Assembly (NCBI GenBank): GCA_012861695.1
Contig: JAAOOA010000027.1
Coordinates: 14,002,643 to 14,066,642 of the forward strand
From: Trematomus loennbergii
Lineage: Eukaryota; Chordata; Actinopteri; Perciformes; Nototheniidae
DNA length: 64,000 bases
Direction: 5' to 3'
Made by a program: the position numbers and the translations under genes. Of this stretch, positions 10,501 through 22,883 are shown one piece after another (the stretch's first letter is position 1; every line of letters starts with the position of its first letter). The notes under the pieces are model-generated. The model was given only the letters and a program-made list of their open reading frames with translations. It ran no database searches and was not told the DNA's origin.

Positions 10501-13500
10501 TATTTCAGAAAACTTGTAATACAAAAAACAATTGCCTTATTGTAAGTAATTAACTGGAGAAAGTTTTAGCTGATATCTTTAAGTTAAAAAAAAAACCCTA
10601 TTCACCTGGGGTGTCTCGCCTTAATAACAACTTTTTTGTGCGCCATAGTTTATGGGCGCTGTACGCAATATAGGCGTAGTTCTGTTAGTATAAGATAATA
10701 AGATGTACTTTGTTGATCCAAAATCGGGAAATTGTGTTATGAAATTAATTTCTAACTTTTTTTTTCTTTTTCAATTTTCGGCGCCCCCCATAGATTGATG
10801 CGCCCTTAGCATTCACCTATACTGCCTATGCCAAGGGCTGGCCCTGCATGGCTCATATCCCTTTATTTCACTTCCTGTTTCAAAAGTGCTGATTGCGGGT
10901 ATAAAGCTTTAAAAAAAATAAAAGGATACAAAAAATAAAAGGAGGGGGCTGAGCTCATGCGGTACCCGGCAGCAGCTACTGTCTAAACTAAATACTGCCG
11001 TGATGAAACGCCATATCATGGATTATCAAGGATTATTTCTGAAACAGTATGGAGCTCAAAGGCTTTCTCTCTTGCCGGTTATACCACAAGGTGAGTTCCT
11101 TTTTATTTCCTACTTCTTCACACACATGCTCTCCAGTACAGGTTAGCTCTGAGTGTTAGCGATGCTAATGTAAACACCGACCATATACGTCCAAAACAGT
11201 CGGGCATTGTTTCTGATAGCAACTTTCTGATAGTGCCGTGGGTCCACATTTCCGATATTACGTCATATCGGACGCAAATCTGGATCAGCTCCGTTGTACC
11301 CCCGTTTTTAGAGATTTGCGTACGGAGGAAAAGAGAGAGGGTTTTATTTTCTGACGCTGCGTGAGTTCCCCGACACAACGGGGACACATATTTATGTATA
11401 AAAGACATCAAAAAGTGAATTTTGCATGATAGGTCCCCTTTAAAGTGATCAACAATGTGGTGGAATACAAATGTCTCTTCTCTGTGTATTTACAGGCTCT
11501 GCAAACACTGGCAAAGAAGCATGCTGACATCATCTCTGTCGTCCGCCTGGGTAAGATCTCTCTTCTTTCTGTTAAACCCTCCGTCCTGCTACCATGTCCC
11601 GGCATGCAATGGCTTATGAATAACCCTGGGCTCTGATATTTATCTGACAACCACTGATGCTCAACTTTCTTTCCCTCTATGTCAGACGTAGATGACCTTT
11701 GCAGCATAAAACAGTGCGCCCAGCATGTGGGCTCTCTGGTGGGGACGGGGGGTCTCAACCTGCTGATTAACAATGCTGGCGTCCTCTTCAGAAACACCCT
11801 GCAGGAAACAAGTCCTGAGGAGATGCAGAAAACCTTCAACACCAACGTCATAGGCCCGATGAGCATCCTTCAAGTAAGCGAGAGGGAAGTCTGAAACACT
11901 GAATTTCAATACAGCACTGAACGTTTTTGTAACACTTTGTATGAGGCTCAATTCCATAATGCATTATAAATATCAATCAATTACATTTTATTGCAAGCCC
12001 AATATCACAAATGACAGGGGGCTTTACAATATGTACCCTGTCCATAGACCCTTAATGCATTATTACCAGTGCTGTATAATTAAAATGATAAGCAATCCTC
12101 ATAATGCTTTAAACGGAAAAAATTCCCAAACTGGGATCAATAAAGTACTTCTTATCTTACCTTATCTTATAAACATAACACACTATTAAATAATGGTATA
12201 ACCAGATAAGGTCAAGTGTCATAATACTTAAGTACTAGTAGGGGAGAGTGGGGTAAGATGAGCCAATTTGTACTTGTATTGTCCTCTAGGCAAGGATAAA
12301 GAGATATAAGTCAGAAGACAACAGCAACCTTTACTTCAGGATGTCTTGTGTCAATCAATCACAAAGGGCCATGAAAATATGACTTCTCAAAAAAAGAGGT
12401 GTTGTGGCTCAACTTGAGATTGTCAGACCTGGATGAATTCGCTTTGACTTAACAGTAATTATACCTGACATGTTGAATATTTAATTTGACAAGCAAAACA
12501 TGGTTTATTGTGAAAGAAAACACATTTACCACTTAACCATGTGCTTTTCTCCATCACAGCCAAATATAAATGATTCCTGAATTTATGGTCACATGAGCTA
12601 AAGGGGTGGGTCAATCTTACCCCACTCATCTTACCCCACTCTCCCCTACTAGTTGCTGGTCACACGGACTTTTTTAAATGATAATTTCCTTACTTGTAAA
12701 TTAATACATTACAATCTTTTTATAATCAAATACTATATGTAATTCCATCATCACAACATATTAGTAGGTTAACAATTATAAAATACAATGTATGATAATT
12801 GACAAGTCATTACAACAGGCTGTATATCATTGTTATAAAGCATTACAAATATTCAAGAGTGCTTACAACTGCCATGATACATTGCTATAGGCAGATAATA
12901 ACACATTTGTGCAGGTTTATAATGCAATACAGAAATGGGCGTCATAGTATTTTCAAGGTTTTCTTTTCTCTTTGCTTCTGGTCATCATTAGGAGTTCCTG
13001 CCTCACCTGCGTTCAGCAGCAAAGGCCTGTGGGATGCCAGGGATGTCAACCAGCAAAGCAGCCGTCGTCAACATCTCCTCCACTCTGGCTTCAATGCAAC
13101 GTATTCAACAAACATATGAGTGCATACCCGCCGTCTCCTACCGCATCAGCAAGGTGAGTGACAACATGCCAACTTAGTGGTCTGCTATTTAAAGCCTTCA
13201 TCTTAAACTTGATAAATGGAGCTCCTTTTCCTCCCTCTCGTCTCTCCTCAGGCTGCTCTGAACATGCTGACTATGTGTGCTGTAGAGGAACTGAGGAAGG
13301 ACGAGATCCTGTTTTCTCTGCTGCATCCAGGCTGGGTGCGCACTGAGATGGGTGGAGAGGATGTGAGTCTGCTGTAATGAAACAGGAAACAATGTAACAA
13401 TGTACAGGAACCAGTCAGCTCTGATTGATAGTTTAATTTATTAATAGAGAAGTATGAGATTAACATCATGTCGTATGATTTCATATTTCACACACATTCT

Positions 13501-13954
13501 TTTAGGGGTAATGTAAATAATTGAGAATCAAGAGAATTCACAGAAAAAAAACTAAGAAAATGTTGCAACTCTCATGGTGAGAAAATCACTTGAGATTATT
13601 TCTGCAACATTTTACTTTCCCTTAAAATGAACCTCCACGATTGCAGCTGTTCTGCATGCTTACACAACAAAGAATTACATACAAATGACATATCTCATGA
13701 GCTGTTCACATTGAGGTCATATTGAAACAAATCATACTTGGATCAAATATGAAGGTGTCCAAGGTCAGGAATGAAAATGGCAGAATTGCATGTCTTGTTT
13801 TTTAACTCCTTCTTGTGTACTGTGTGTTTCTGACCACCAGGGGGAAATTGAAGCTCAGGAGAGTGTGCTGGGTATGTGTGACGTGATGGCCTCCCTGACT
13901 GAGAAGCAGAACGGAGCCTTCCTGGACTACAAAGGAAATCCCATTCCTTGGTAG
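7586..13954 (+). CDS. Short-chain dehydrogenase/reductase, C-factor / sniffer-like
   Basis: Six exons join in phase: 7586-7729, 11496-11550, 11686-11873, 12992-13153, 13252-13362, 13841-13954 (TAG), giving 257 aa, the usual length for classical SDRs. The product is a cytosolic NAD(P)H-dependent oxidoreductase of the C-factor/sniffer carbonyl-reductase type; the natural substrate cannot be read from sequence. Motifs: Rossmann loop TGANRGLG (residues 11-18), NNAG (95-98), active-site Ser near 158, and YRISK (179-183) providing the catalytic Tyr and Lys. The chosen ATG follows aggca; an upstream in-frame extension lacks a better start. Its 3' end faces the TRIM gene, with only 167 bp between stop codons. 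Intron 1 is 3.8 kb because it hosts nested transposons; intron 3 carries a MITE. Confidence 0.92.
8572..8660. repeat. Truncated hAT-like end (cagtggcgtagccagg)
   Basis: The segment starts cagtggcgtagccagg, a terminus type I associate with vertebrate hAT elements, followed by a gggtgggcc-rich stretch. No opposite terminus is seen nearby, so it is probably a broken copy. It lies in intron 1 of the dehydrogenase. Confidence 0.45.
8912..11439. mobile_element. TTAA-type DNA transposon interrupted by a nested hAT
   Basis: The right end reads cataataggtcccct-like (gcatgataggtcccct) followed by TTAA (11440-11443); the left end near 8908-8925 is diverged (ttga, then aagtgcacctatcatg). Internal sequence on both sides of 9038-10846 aligns by eye with the intact copy at 53263-53778 (ggtctcagatatata, ccaaacagatca, tgtttcaaaagtgctgatt). 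TTAA duplications are typical of piggyBac or Kolobok. The element was split by a later hAT insertion, so without that insertion it would be about 0.7 kb. Confidence 0.75.
9038..10846. mobile_element. hAT element, 1.8 kb, with perfect 8-bp target duplication
   Basis: Termini are cagggccggccctg at the left and ccaagggctggccctg at the right, inverted to each other. Flanks carry the same 8 bp, catggctc (9030-9037 and 10847-10854). No transposase ORF is preserved. A subterminal GC-rich block at 9230-9285 (ctaggggggcccggggcatg) recurs inverted at 62300-62340. It sits inside the TTAA element in dehydrogenase intron 1. Confidence 0.9.
12120..12175 (+). repeat. Retroelement 3' tail ending in (CTTAT)n
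   Basis: The sequence gggatcaataaagtacttc followed by ttatcttaccttatcttat resembles the 3' end of fish CR1/L2-type retroelements. It is a short fragment in intron 3 of the dehydrogenase. Confidence 0.5.
12240..12647. mobile_element. MITE with ggggagagtggggtaag termini
   Basis: Inverted termini aggggagagtggggtaagat (left) and cttaccccactctcccct (right) bound 408 bp. ACTAGT occurs on both sides (12234-12239 and 12648-12653). Because ACTAGT is itself a palindrome, the true duplication could be shorter or longer. No coding content. In intron 3 of the dehydrogenase. Confidence 0.8.
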
Positions 13955-13994
13955 CTTTAAAGCACTTCATAAACTAATGAATGAATCCAAGTGA

Positions 13995-14000
13995 AATAAA
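13995..14000 (+). promoter_or_regulatory. Poly(A) signal AATAAA of the dehydrogenase gene
   Basis: AATAAA 41 bp after the dehydrogenase stop codon, within the 167-bp gap to the stop of the opposite-strand TRIM gene. The two 3' ends therefore probably overlap or nearly do. Confidence 0.7.
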
Positions 14001-14121
14001 CCAATACTTGTTCTAATTACTTTGCTTGTATCATGCTCATTTTACACATAAACATGCACCCAAATGATTTGATACACAATTGGGAAATTTGTGTTGTAAC
14101 ATGGTTAGATTCTTTTCAAAA

Positions 14122-17100
14122 TCACCATGTAGCACTGTTCCACACAGCCACCTTAGCGGTGCAGATCTTCAGCGGGTTGGGGTTATTCCCATTGATGTTG
14201 GCTCCAGGGCAGAAAAAGGGGTAAATCTTCTCAGTAAAGAAATCATTGAAGGTGTAGATGGGCACCATGCTCACAGGGTTGGAGAAGATCACCTCTCCGG
14301 AGTCAAAGTCCAGCTGCACCCTGACCCGGGTCAGCTCCCCCTGCAGGTGCAGCGGGGTGCTGGGCCTCGTCATGGCCGAGTACTCGCCCTCGTAGTGCGC
14401 GATCATCCAAAAGCCACCTTCGGGACAACCTGAAATGTGGCCTTTCCTGTCGATGGTCTCCTTGACCACCCCGAGCATCCAGTCCGCCTTGTCCCCCACC
14501 TCCACCTCCCAGGCGTGGCGGCCCGAGGTGAAGCCCTCTGACCCCAGCAGGAACACAAAATGGCCGAAACGTTCAGGATTGTTCGGGACATTCTGGAGGC
14601 ATCCGCTGTTAGTGACGCAGGTCAGGTCTGAGGAGAGGGACAACCAGGGGTAGGCGGTGTTGGGGTCCATGGTGATGGGCGCTGAAAAAACAGTGATTTC
14701 GAAAAAAATGTGATTAATTCCTCCCAAATTTCAAGGCACACTGCTTTGCTTAAAAACAAAATGTTCCAGAACTTTAACAGACAAGCCTACCAGGTTAAAG
14801 GGAAACACTGCCACCTCTTATGTGGATGGCATATAGTCAATTGAATCAATACATTCCTCTGTGAGTGCTATATTGACAGAGAAAGCTGCAACATCTCTTG
14901 TTCTCCCTGCATCCTTTGATGTGACAGTGACCTATTTTGATGAAAGGAAGAACTACAGGCTGTTTCAGCTTGGATTTCAGGAGGATATGACCAGCAGGTA
15001 CCCTTCAGGCGTCAGAAGCTCACACGCAATGCATCTTGGGACAAGAAGGCACTGCCAGCATGACAACGGAAACAGGGGATGCACTGAGGAGTTTATTGCT
15101 TCAATTGACTGATTAGACAAAAGGTCAACATTGTACACAAAACATGGTGAATCTACCTTTTAATAAAAATGGCAGAGCATACTCACTCCACACTTGCCTT
15201 CTTCAGGGTCAAACTATTCAGTAACACTTGCTACTGAACAAGTGTGCTGACTTGTTTAACACAATTCAGTTTTTCATGTTACAAAACATCCTGCAGAGAG
15301 TCAAATAAGTGCTTACTGTACTGAACCAGCTCGGCCATCTTCTCCCACACATGGTACTTGAGGGAACCGACATGCTCGGCCACATTTATAAGAGCGTCCT
15401 TCCACACCTTTTCTGGGTTATTCGGTGGGATCTGTGCTCTGTGGGAAGAAAAAAACACACAGGAATCCAATACATAACTAGTGAGCTGAATCTGATATAC
15501 AGAGAAGATGCAGAAGATAATAAAAATGACCTTTTCTTTGTGTTGGCGTAATTCTGAAATCAAGAGAAAGGGGATTAGAAACTGTTTGTATGATAGGATG
15601 AATTGAAAGAGAAGATGTATTACCTTAAGGAAGAGAGCATCACTGGAACCAATCTCGTTCTCAATGGCAATGACAGCGTGAGAAAAGGTGAAGATACTTC
15701 TGGTGATGTTCTCTGACTTCTTCCTCGCCAGCTCCTTCTTCTCCTCATCCTCCTTCAGCAGGGCGGCCATCCGAGCCGTCTCCTCCTTCTGCAGGAACTC
15801 CCGCAGCTGCTCAAACTCATCTTTGATCTGCTTTTCTGTGGCCTCAGTCTGGTTCTAGCACACAGAAATAAAGTGAATGTACAATGATATGGCTGAAGTG
15901 TACTTATCTTTTATATGTAAGCCTTTGTTTAACTACATGTCCAAATTATATTTACCTTTACTTAGATTTTATTCACCAAAGTACACCTTGAAAAACAAGT
16001 GTCTTGTACAGTTCCCTGTGTTTTTTTTAAATATCTGTTGTAATTTATTGTCTTTTATTGTGATTGTAGAAATGTGTTTTTATGTGATTTTATTACATGT
16101 ACAGCACTTTGGCCCGACCAAAAATCGCTTTTAAATGTGCTTTATAATAAACTTTGATTTGATTTGATTTGTACATTTTATGTTTATCTGGCCAATACAA
16201 AAATAATATGAACACCATAAAACCATATTAAGAATTTCCTTATTTCCTGTTTTTGGCATCTTAAAAAGCATCACTGTGAAATAGCTGTTGGATTTAATCT
16301 TATTTTCCATGTTTTTTCACAGTATCCCTTTCAAATATGATAAATTATAGGGCTGCTCAAATTCAGAGTAAAGCAAACAATCCTGATTCAAAAGCATGTT
16401 CTTTACGTGCTAATTGGCTGCTCTGCCTATAAAACATATAAGATGCAACCTGAGAACGAGCACCCTGAAACGAACCAGGCGGCTTTCTAACACCCAGGCT
16501 GACATGTTTACACACTAACAGTGCGCGCCTCAACTCCAGTTACAGTCACATCAGCGGTCATGCTGGTCCTCTCCTTTTTTCCTGCTTTGTTTATTGATAC
16601 CTTGATGTGCACAGTTGTGTCATCACACTCCTGCTTGGCTTCATACAGGCAGCGCAGGTTTTTCTTCAGAGGAATCAGATCTTTTTTTAGCTCTGCCTTA
16701 AGGTGAGGGGACAGAAAGGGTCAAAGTTTCAGAAGACATTTGGTGTTCCATCCCATTTGGTCTACACAGACTAAAGCATAGAAGGGAGGTACATTTTTTG
16801 AAATATGAAGCGGCAAATCACAATACTTTAACCCATAACAAACTACAACATAAAATAACACATTACCTTGAGGTCCTGCGCTCCCTCTTCCAGAGGACAC
16901 ACTCTGTGCCCTTGGTGCTTTTTGGAGGTGTGACACACACAGCAGAGTGCTTCAAAGTCATCCAGACAGAAGAGCTTGAGAACTTCCCCGTGTGTGATGC
17001 ACCTCTCCTCCACTTCCTGCTCCCCTGTCCCCCCGGGCCCTCCTCCTGTCCCAGCTGTCCTGAGCTCCTGCTCCCTCAGGAAGGTGTCGGCCACGTTCTT

Positions 17101-17400
17101 CAGGGCCAGGCTGACCGTGGGCTCCGTCAGGGAGCACTTCCTCCTACAGACGGGACACTCTCGTCTGGCTTTCTTCTTGTTCCAGAACTGCTGCAGACAG
17201 TCTCTGCAGAAGCTGTGGCTGCACTTGAGGACCACGGGGTCCCTGAAGATGTCACAGCAGACAGGACAGGACAGCTCCTGTTCCAGCATGGAGCCCGAGC
17301 GCGAGGACATGGCCCGCGGTCGAAGGGCTGAAGCTGCCTTGGGACTGTGGAAGAAGGAAAGCTTTCCAGGCTGAGAGGAAGCGCGTGGGCGCATCGCCAT
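14122..17400 (-). CDS. TRIM E3 ubiquitin ligase, RING/B-box/coiled-coil/PRY-SPRY (TRIM35 / A33-like)
   Basis: Six exons on the minus strand: 17400-16867, 16696-16601 (96 nt), 15854-15624 (231 nt), 15553-15531 (23 nt), 15438-15317, 14681-14122. These sizes are the standard TRIM exon pattern, and all phases agree (521 aa). The RING spans about 45-85 with zinc ligands C45, C48, C60, H62, C65, C68, C82 and C85. A B-box2 lies at about 134-170 (CITHGEVLKLFC, CCVC, HQGH). A charged coiled coil covers exons 2-3. PRY (DPNTAYPWLSLS) and SPRY (HAWEVEVGDKADWMLGVV) form the C-terminus. The protein should be a ubiquitin ligase with SPRY-based target binding. I chose ATG 17400 (context gccATGg); an upstream in-frame stretch has no ATG. 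It resembles fish TRIM35-like/zinc-binding protein A33 genes, a large family, so orthology is not assigned. Confidence 0.93.
16080..16172 (+). repeat. Retroelement 3' tail with (TTTGA)n end
   Basis: The stretch acagcactttggcccg, then tgctttataataaactttga, ends in a short (tttga)n run. This is the typical tail of fish LINE/SINE insertions. It lies in a TRIM intron. Confidence 0.5.
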
Positions 17401-17609
17401 GGCTGGTTCCTGGTGGTATGGGGGGGTTCCTGGTAGAGACTGCACTGTGGGGGAAAAGAAGTGCTCCTCTCTGCAGGGAGTCCACTGAGTAATCTGGACA
17501 GTTTATGAACAACCAGGGTTATAGATCAACAGGGACTCGAAAAACAGGTTTTCTGCAATTATAAATAAAGGACATGTCACGACCAATCAGCTGCCAGCCA
17601 CAACAGAGC

Positions 17610-17618
17610 TTTATATAA
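17610..17618 (-). promoter_or_regulatory. Candidate TATA box for the TRIM gene
   Basis: The minus strand reads TTATATAAAG about 210 bp upstream of the TRIM start codon. The position suits a TATA box with a 5'UTR of roughly 180 nt, but no transcript evidence is available. Confidence 0.35.
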
Positions 17619-17629
17619 CTGGGCTGTCT

Positions 17630-19800
17630 CCAGCTGAGTCAAAAAGGCATGTTTTTCTTCTTATGAAAATGTGAATGCTGCTGAAAGTGCTCTATTTATC
17701 CATGAAAAAGGGAATAAAAGACACAAGGTATATCAGTGGGCAGCAGGGATTTGAGAGGGTAATGGGAACTGGAAATAGCAGTATAAACTTTCTTGCAATA
17801 TTTATAATCTACTGCAAAGGTTATTTTGTGTTGAACTGGGACGGAGGCCTAGAGTTGAACCCGCCCTATCAGGTTTACTTAGGTGTATTTGATTACATTG
17901 CCTCTGATGGCCTGCTGACACCTAAAGAGATTCATAGTTACATGTCATATATATTTCAGGAGGAAAGGAGTGAAGCGGTGCAAACAAAGAGGGGGGTTTC
18001 TGTGACTGTTGTGAAAACATTTACACACAGCATTATTTTGTGACAGCATAAAGCAGCAGGACTTAGGAAAGACCAAAAAGAAGGAAAACCGCCATGTCGA
18101 TGTTATTATTGCATTATAATTAAACATTGACAACAGTGTTATACAAAGCCAACAAAATAATGTGTCAGTGTTTCAGTGTTCTAGCATCAGTTTCATTACA
18201 TTTAGATATTCATTAACTCTGAAGAGTGTAACAAAAATGAGAAAATTGTTTCATACATTTGGGAATACTGAAAAGGTTAACACAAAAAAAAATGAAAGAC
18301 ATGTTTACCTACGCTGAGTAGTTGGTGCTGCATTGCCTGTTGTTTTCACTCTATAAACCACACTAGTCACTGATGAAATAGTTTTTGAATGATTCTGCTC
18401 CAATGAGGGGATACTTCATTTTTCAGCACCAGAATAGATACTTCTAACAAAAGCTTGCACGAGATTAGAAGAAATGAAGGCCTTTTATTTCTTAAAAGGG
18501 TCAGGTCACCTCACAATCAAAAATATACATTTCCCCTCTTAACTGTCGTGCTATTTATCAATACAGAATGTAAAAGTGCTAGATGCCCAGTGTTTGGAAA
18601 TATTGGTGTAGTTCTGCCAAAAAAAAAAAAGTCCCCGGATGAAACTGCTCCCAACTAGGTCTGTAGATATTCCTCAAATAGATAGGTCATATTTCGGGAA
18701 AGAGCCATCGCTGGTGAGTTTTTCCAAATGTATTTTTTGGCGCTTTCAGCACAATAAAGAATGTTCTGATACTTAAAACACTGGGCAAATCACACAAAAA
18801 TAATCTAGATGGATAAATATCGCTTAAGGAAAGATGTTAAGAAAAATGTATTTTGATTCATGGGTGAGTTGTACCTTTACCAAATTACTACTCAATTTCA
18901 CACGTTTTTAATACTGCCTTCTGTAATGCTTCAGAATGAGCTAGTTGCATCACAAGATCAAATTGTTCATTCATTACACAAACCCTGTTTTAAAATAGAC
19001 ATCACATCACTTTATATAAAAACACTAGCTATAAAAGAAATAAGTAGACACAACAAACCATGAACCTTCTCACCTTCATACACTGATTTTCTGTAACACT
19101 GTCAAACGTATTAAAATAAAAATGTAGTTTGCTGCAGTTAGCTTCATTACAGCATGGAGTGTGTTAAAGGTGAACGAACACCACTGGTCTTTTAGTCGCC
19201 TAGTAACACATCACTATGACCCTTTTTGCGAGAAAAAAACAGACATAAAACCAGCAGAATTCATTATGAAGATAAAAATAAAACATGCTTTGAAAACTGA
19301 CCCTCAACAGTAACAGCGAGTGGTTGAGGACACTGTAACTTAGGACTCCTTGTACAGTGCAATCTCTATTCACGTCTGTTGTTGGTTTTCAGCGCGGTGC
19401 AACACAGTGCAAAGTGTGAAAACAAATCTAATTGTTAAAGTATCAAATATCTACTTAGTTGTCTTTCTCCCATATTGGAGACGTGTGCTGTACTTGTTCC
19501 ACTGACAGCGACTACAACAACAACATGCAGGTTCATGTGATGCGCTCATCATCATGCTTGTTTCTGGAAAAAGCCGGAAGACAAATAAAAGCACTTGGGA
19601 AGTCATTGCAGTCCTCCTTCTTCTCCCATTGACTGCCATTATCCTCTTTGTCTAGGCAGAGTCCCAAAAGAGTGCACTCTAAATTAAAAATAGTATACAC
19701 TGGAATAAAAACAAACTCATGACGGTAGTGTTGTGTTTCCTAGTAGTGCTGAATGTTGTGGGTGTCACACACACAAAGGTTGTTCTGCTCCGTTACTTTC
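17630..19800. other. TRIM-gipc1 intergenic interval
   Basis: No supported gene. A 122-codon ORF at 17675-18043 (+) has no family features. About 18480-18740 looks like a dispersed repeat with an A12 run at 18619. TTTATT at 18484-18489 (minus-strand AATAAA) could be the gipc1 poly(A) signal, giving a 1.3-kb 3'UTR. Confidence 0.4.
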
Positions 19801-19805
19801 TGAGG

Positions 19806-21909
19806 TTACACTCTCCCAACCTTAGCATCGCCGATGGCACCCCATACGTCAAAAACAAATTCGTCTGGGAATGCAAAGTCCCCGAGGGTTTCGTCTAGAG
19901 CCTCTGCAAACTCATCAGGGTTCTTCTTGTCTTTTCCTAGCTCCACCATGGTCGCCGCTGAGGAGACGGAGAGAGGACAACAGTTAGTGAACACACACAC
20001 ACACAAGTGACATATACTCATGTCGACACCTGTAGAGACAACAACACACACGCACCCAGCTCGCTGTCTCTGATGCCCATGTAGCTCTCCAGCAGGTCAT
20101 CCACCTTCTCAATGGCCTTTTCCTCGAATGCATTGGGCTGAGGTGAAAACAAACACAGCAGAGACTCAGGCAATGCAACAGGATTCTGTTTTCTGACCAT
20201 CACAGAGAGCTGGTGTCAGTCTATAGTTAGTTATAGTTCAAACCCTCACCAGCTCCTCAACAGTAGCAGGACCTTTAGATCGCAGCCGCAAGGTTCCTCT
20301 GCCGGTCCCCAGCTGAACCCCGGATCCTGACCTGGACCCTCCAGACCGCTGCCCGATCATATCTATGAATAATGATTCATAAGAGACCCTTAAAACACTT
20401 TGTACAGAGCTTAACATCATGCCTCGTCACATTACTCACCCCATTAATTAATACTTTTTTTTAACTCAATCTCATGTTGCTCTCACTGAACATTGCCGAT
20501 TGTTAGTGGAGCTGTAAGTCCAAAAATATAGTGCAAGTCATTTAGGATTCTTTGCAAATGGACCCAAGAGGCATCACTTTGTTTTATATATGCATTAAGG
20601 GCCCCTACGTCAAGCAATCTATGCAATAACTTAATTAATACATTTAATAATTTTTCTATTATCAAATATTGTATGGTGACTAGATATATAATTCTTATAA
20701 TATGAATATTCTTAATCTCATTCTGTCCATATAAAAGGATATTCCATTTGGATAATGTTAATTAGGCCTTATTTTAAATGCACATTTTCCAATAAAAACA
20801 TGCGAGTAATGCCAATATTATTTTGAGTTTTCTCAATCAGTGTATTTATCACAGTTTTTGCTGCCTCTTGCCTGTTACGTAGAGTCTACGCCCTGAAGAA
20901 AGGCCCATGTTGTGCTGAGCTTGTTAGCTTGTTAGCCACCTACCGAAGGCCTTGAGCGGCTCTGTGAGCTTGATGGTGAACTCCTTCCCTTTGGGCAGCT
21001 CCTTCAGCATCTTGGCCACCTCATAGTGTCGACATCCAATCAGGCGATGGCCGTTGATCGACTCTATCATATCGCCCACGTTGATGACCTGTATCTGGTG
21101 GATGACGCTCCCCTCGCGGATTCTCTAAAAAAAATATATATATAAAAGTTTGAATAAAAAAATCCAATACACTGTCCAGCACTATCTCTCTGTCTCGTGT
21201 AATCTATTCACATTGAATATTCTGTGCAGAAAACATTCCCTAATATAGTCCAGGTGCATGCCTTCCCCTGTGGATCCTTGAATGAAATAAAATCAATGTT
21301 CTCAGCTATTTTAACATTTCTCACCTTGATGAAAGCGTAGCCAGCTCCATTATCTGTGATCGTCAACCCCAGTGCATCCTCTCCTTTGTACACCTCAATT
21401 TCCTTTCGCTGTCCTTTAATGTGGGCAAAAATAAAGTCCTCTAGCCCAATCTGCCCTCCCAACAGTTTGTCCATGTCCACCTTGTGAGTGTTCAGTGTGC
21501 AAAACATAACCTGTGGAGGAACACAACAAACGAGTAAGATTAGGTATTTTTGGTAAAATTAAGCAAACCTGTATATACATACTACCATCACATCAGCAGA
21601 AGGACTTACCTCAGCAGGCGGTATCCCAAAGGCCTCACCAATTTTGGCATAGAGCTCCCGCACATTACTGAAGCCCTCTATACGGCCGGTGGGGCTGCCA
21701 TGAGCGAGCTGAGTGTGGAATATGAGGCGAGGTCGCATGCTGCTGTGTGGGGGGGGCAGACCTTCAGAGGTGGCCCCTTCTCCCAACCCCAACACACCTC
21801 CATCTAGGCCTTCCATGCCCGGCACATGGAGACCTGCGCGGATAGGCTCCCCTTCCTCGTTCTCGACTAACGGGGACGCCTTCTTCCTTCTTCCCAAACC
21901 CAGAGGCAT
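19806..21909 (-). CDS. gipc1: GIPC1, PDZ-domain trafficking adaptor
   Basis: Six coding exons: 21909-21610, 21510-21325, 21124-20944, 20362-20250, 20137-20056 and 19957-19806 (TAA); phases agree, giving 337 aa against about 333 in human. GIPC1 binds the C-termini of receptors such as neuropilin, TrkA and GPCRs through its PDZ domain, and myosin VI through its C-terminal GH2 domain, to sort endocytic cargo. Visible parts: a variable N-terminus, a GH1 region (about 55-135, [20 protein letters not shown]), the PDZ domain (about 136-220, with [18 protein letters not shown] as binding loop and first strand), and GH2 ([10 protein letters not shown] to the C-terminal [16 protein letters not shown]). 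A non-coding 5' exon with donor ggtaag ends at 22884 and pairs with an acceptor at about 22163; the flank to 23130 is GC-rich and is the likely promoter. Left of dnajb1, same strand, as in mammals. Confidence 0.97.
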
Positions 21910-22883
21910 CGTAGTGATACAGGGAGAGCAGGTGGGGGAGAGGGGAGGCGCTGCTCTGGAGAGTTCTGCTACAATCCAGACCAACAGCCAAACCAGCTGC
22001 AGGTCCGTAGGGTGATTTACGTCAGAGTTATAGTGTGGTCCTCCAGACAAGCTGTAAAGCTGTCTCAACCAGGCTCTGAATGAAGGTTCAAGTCCAAACA
22101 TCAGAGCAGCTTACATAGCCTGACCTGTCATGTCCAACAGTCTGCTGTGGGGGGGGGCTTCAGCTGCAAAGAGATACAGAATCAGGTTTAATTCTAAGTA
22201 AGTTTCACTATTGGTGCATATGTATATATATATATATATATATATAAAAACGGTTGCAGAAAAGGAAATTAGAAAGAAAAAAAAACATCACAAAAACCAA
22301 GACACATAGAATACTAGAATATAGGAACAATCATTTGAATACTATGCTATACTATACAGAATACCTTAAACATGCTTGCAATATGTGTGAGCTGTGCATA
22401 TTTTAGAAGTGGTATTTTAGTGCACCAATATGCAATATTAGGGACAGCAACCCTTCACTTTCATACATTTACCAAAGCAGTTACATCTGGGTTTTCCCAT
22501 CAATTTCATTCAAACTCGCTGTGTCATTACATCTCATTGTCATAGTTTATCAAGTAGGTTTTTATTAGCACTCATTAGCTCTTTATAAAGATTAAAACGT
22601 TTCCTCAGCTTGGACAGTCAGAACATCACACAGAGCTCTTAGCTGTTAGCTGTGAGGCACATTTCCCACTCATCTTCTAGCAACACAAACACTGACAACT
22701 CTCAATTAGCTAGCCACTTAGCATGTAGCTCCTACAAACGGAAGCTAATCAAATCAGTGACAGATCATTTCAAATTTAGAAGCGAGGTATTTTCTTAAAT
22801 TGTTCGCACAGCTGGGGACTTCTAGCTAGCTACACTGTGGTCGCTAAGTGTGAACATAAGGGAGTAAACATGGTGGTTCTTAC

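Noticed and set aside
17675..18043. 122-codon plus-strand ORF between TRIM and gipc1
   Set aside because: No family motif, no splice partners, AT-rich with average codon use; about the length expected by chance in this much DNA.
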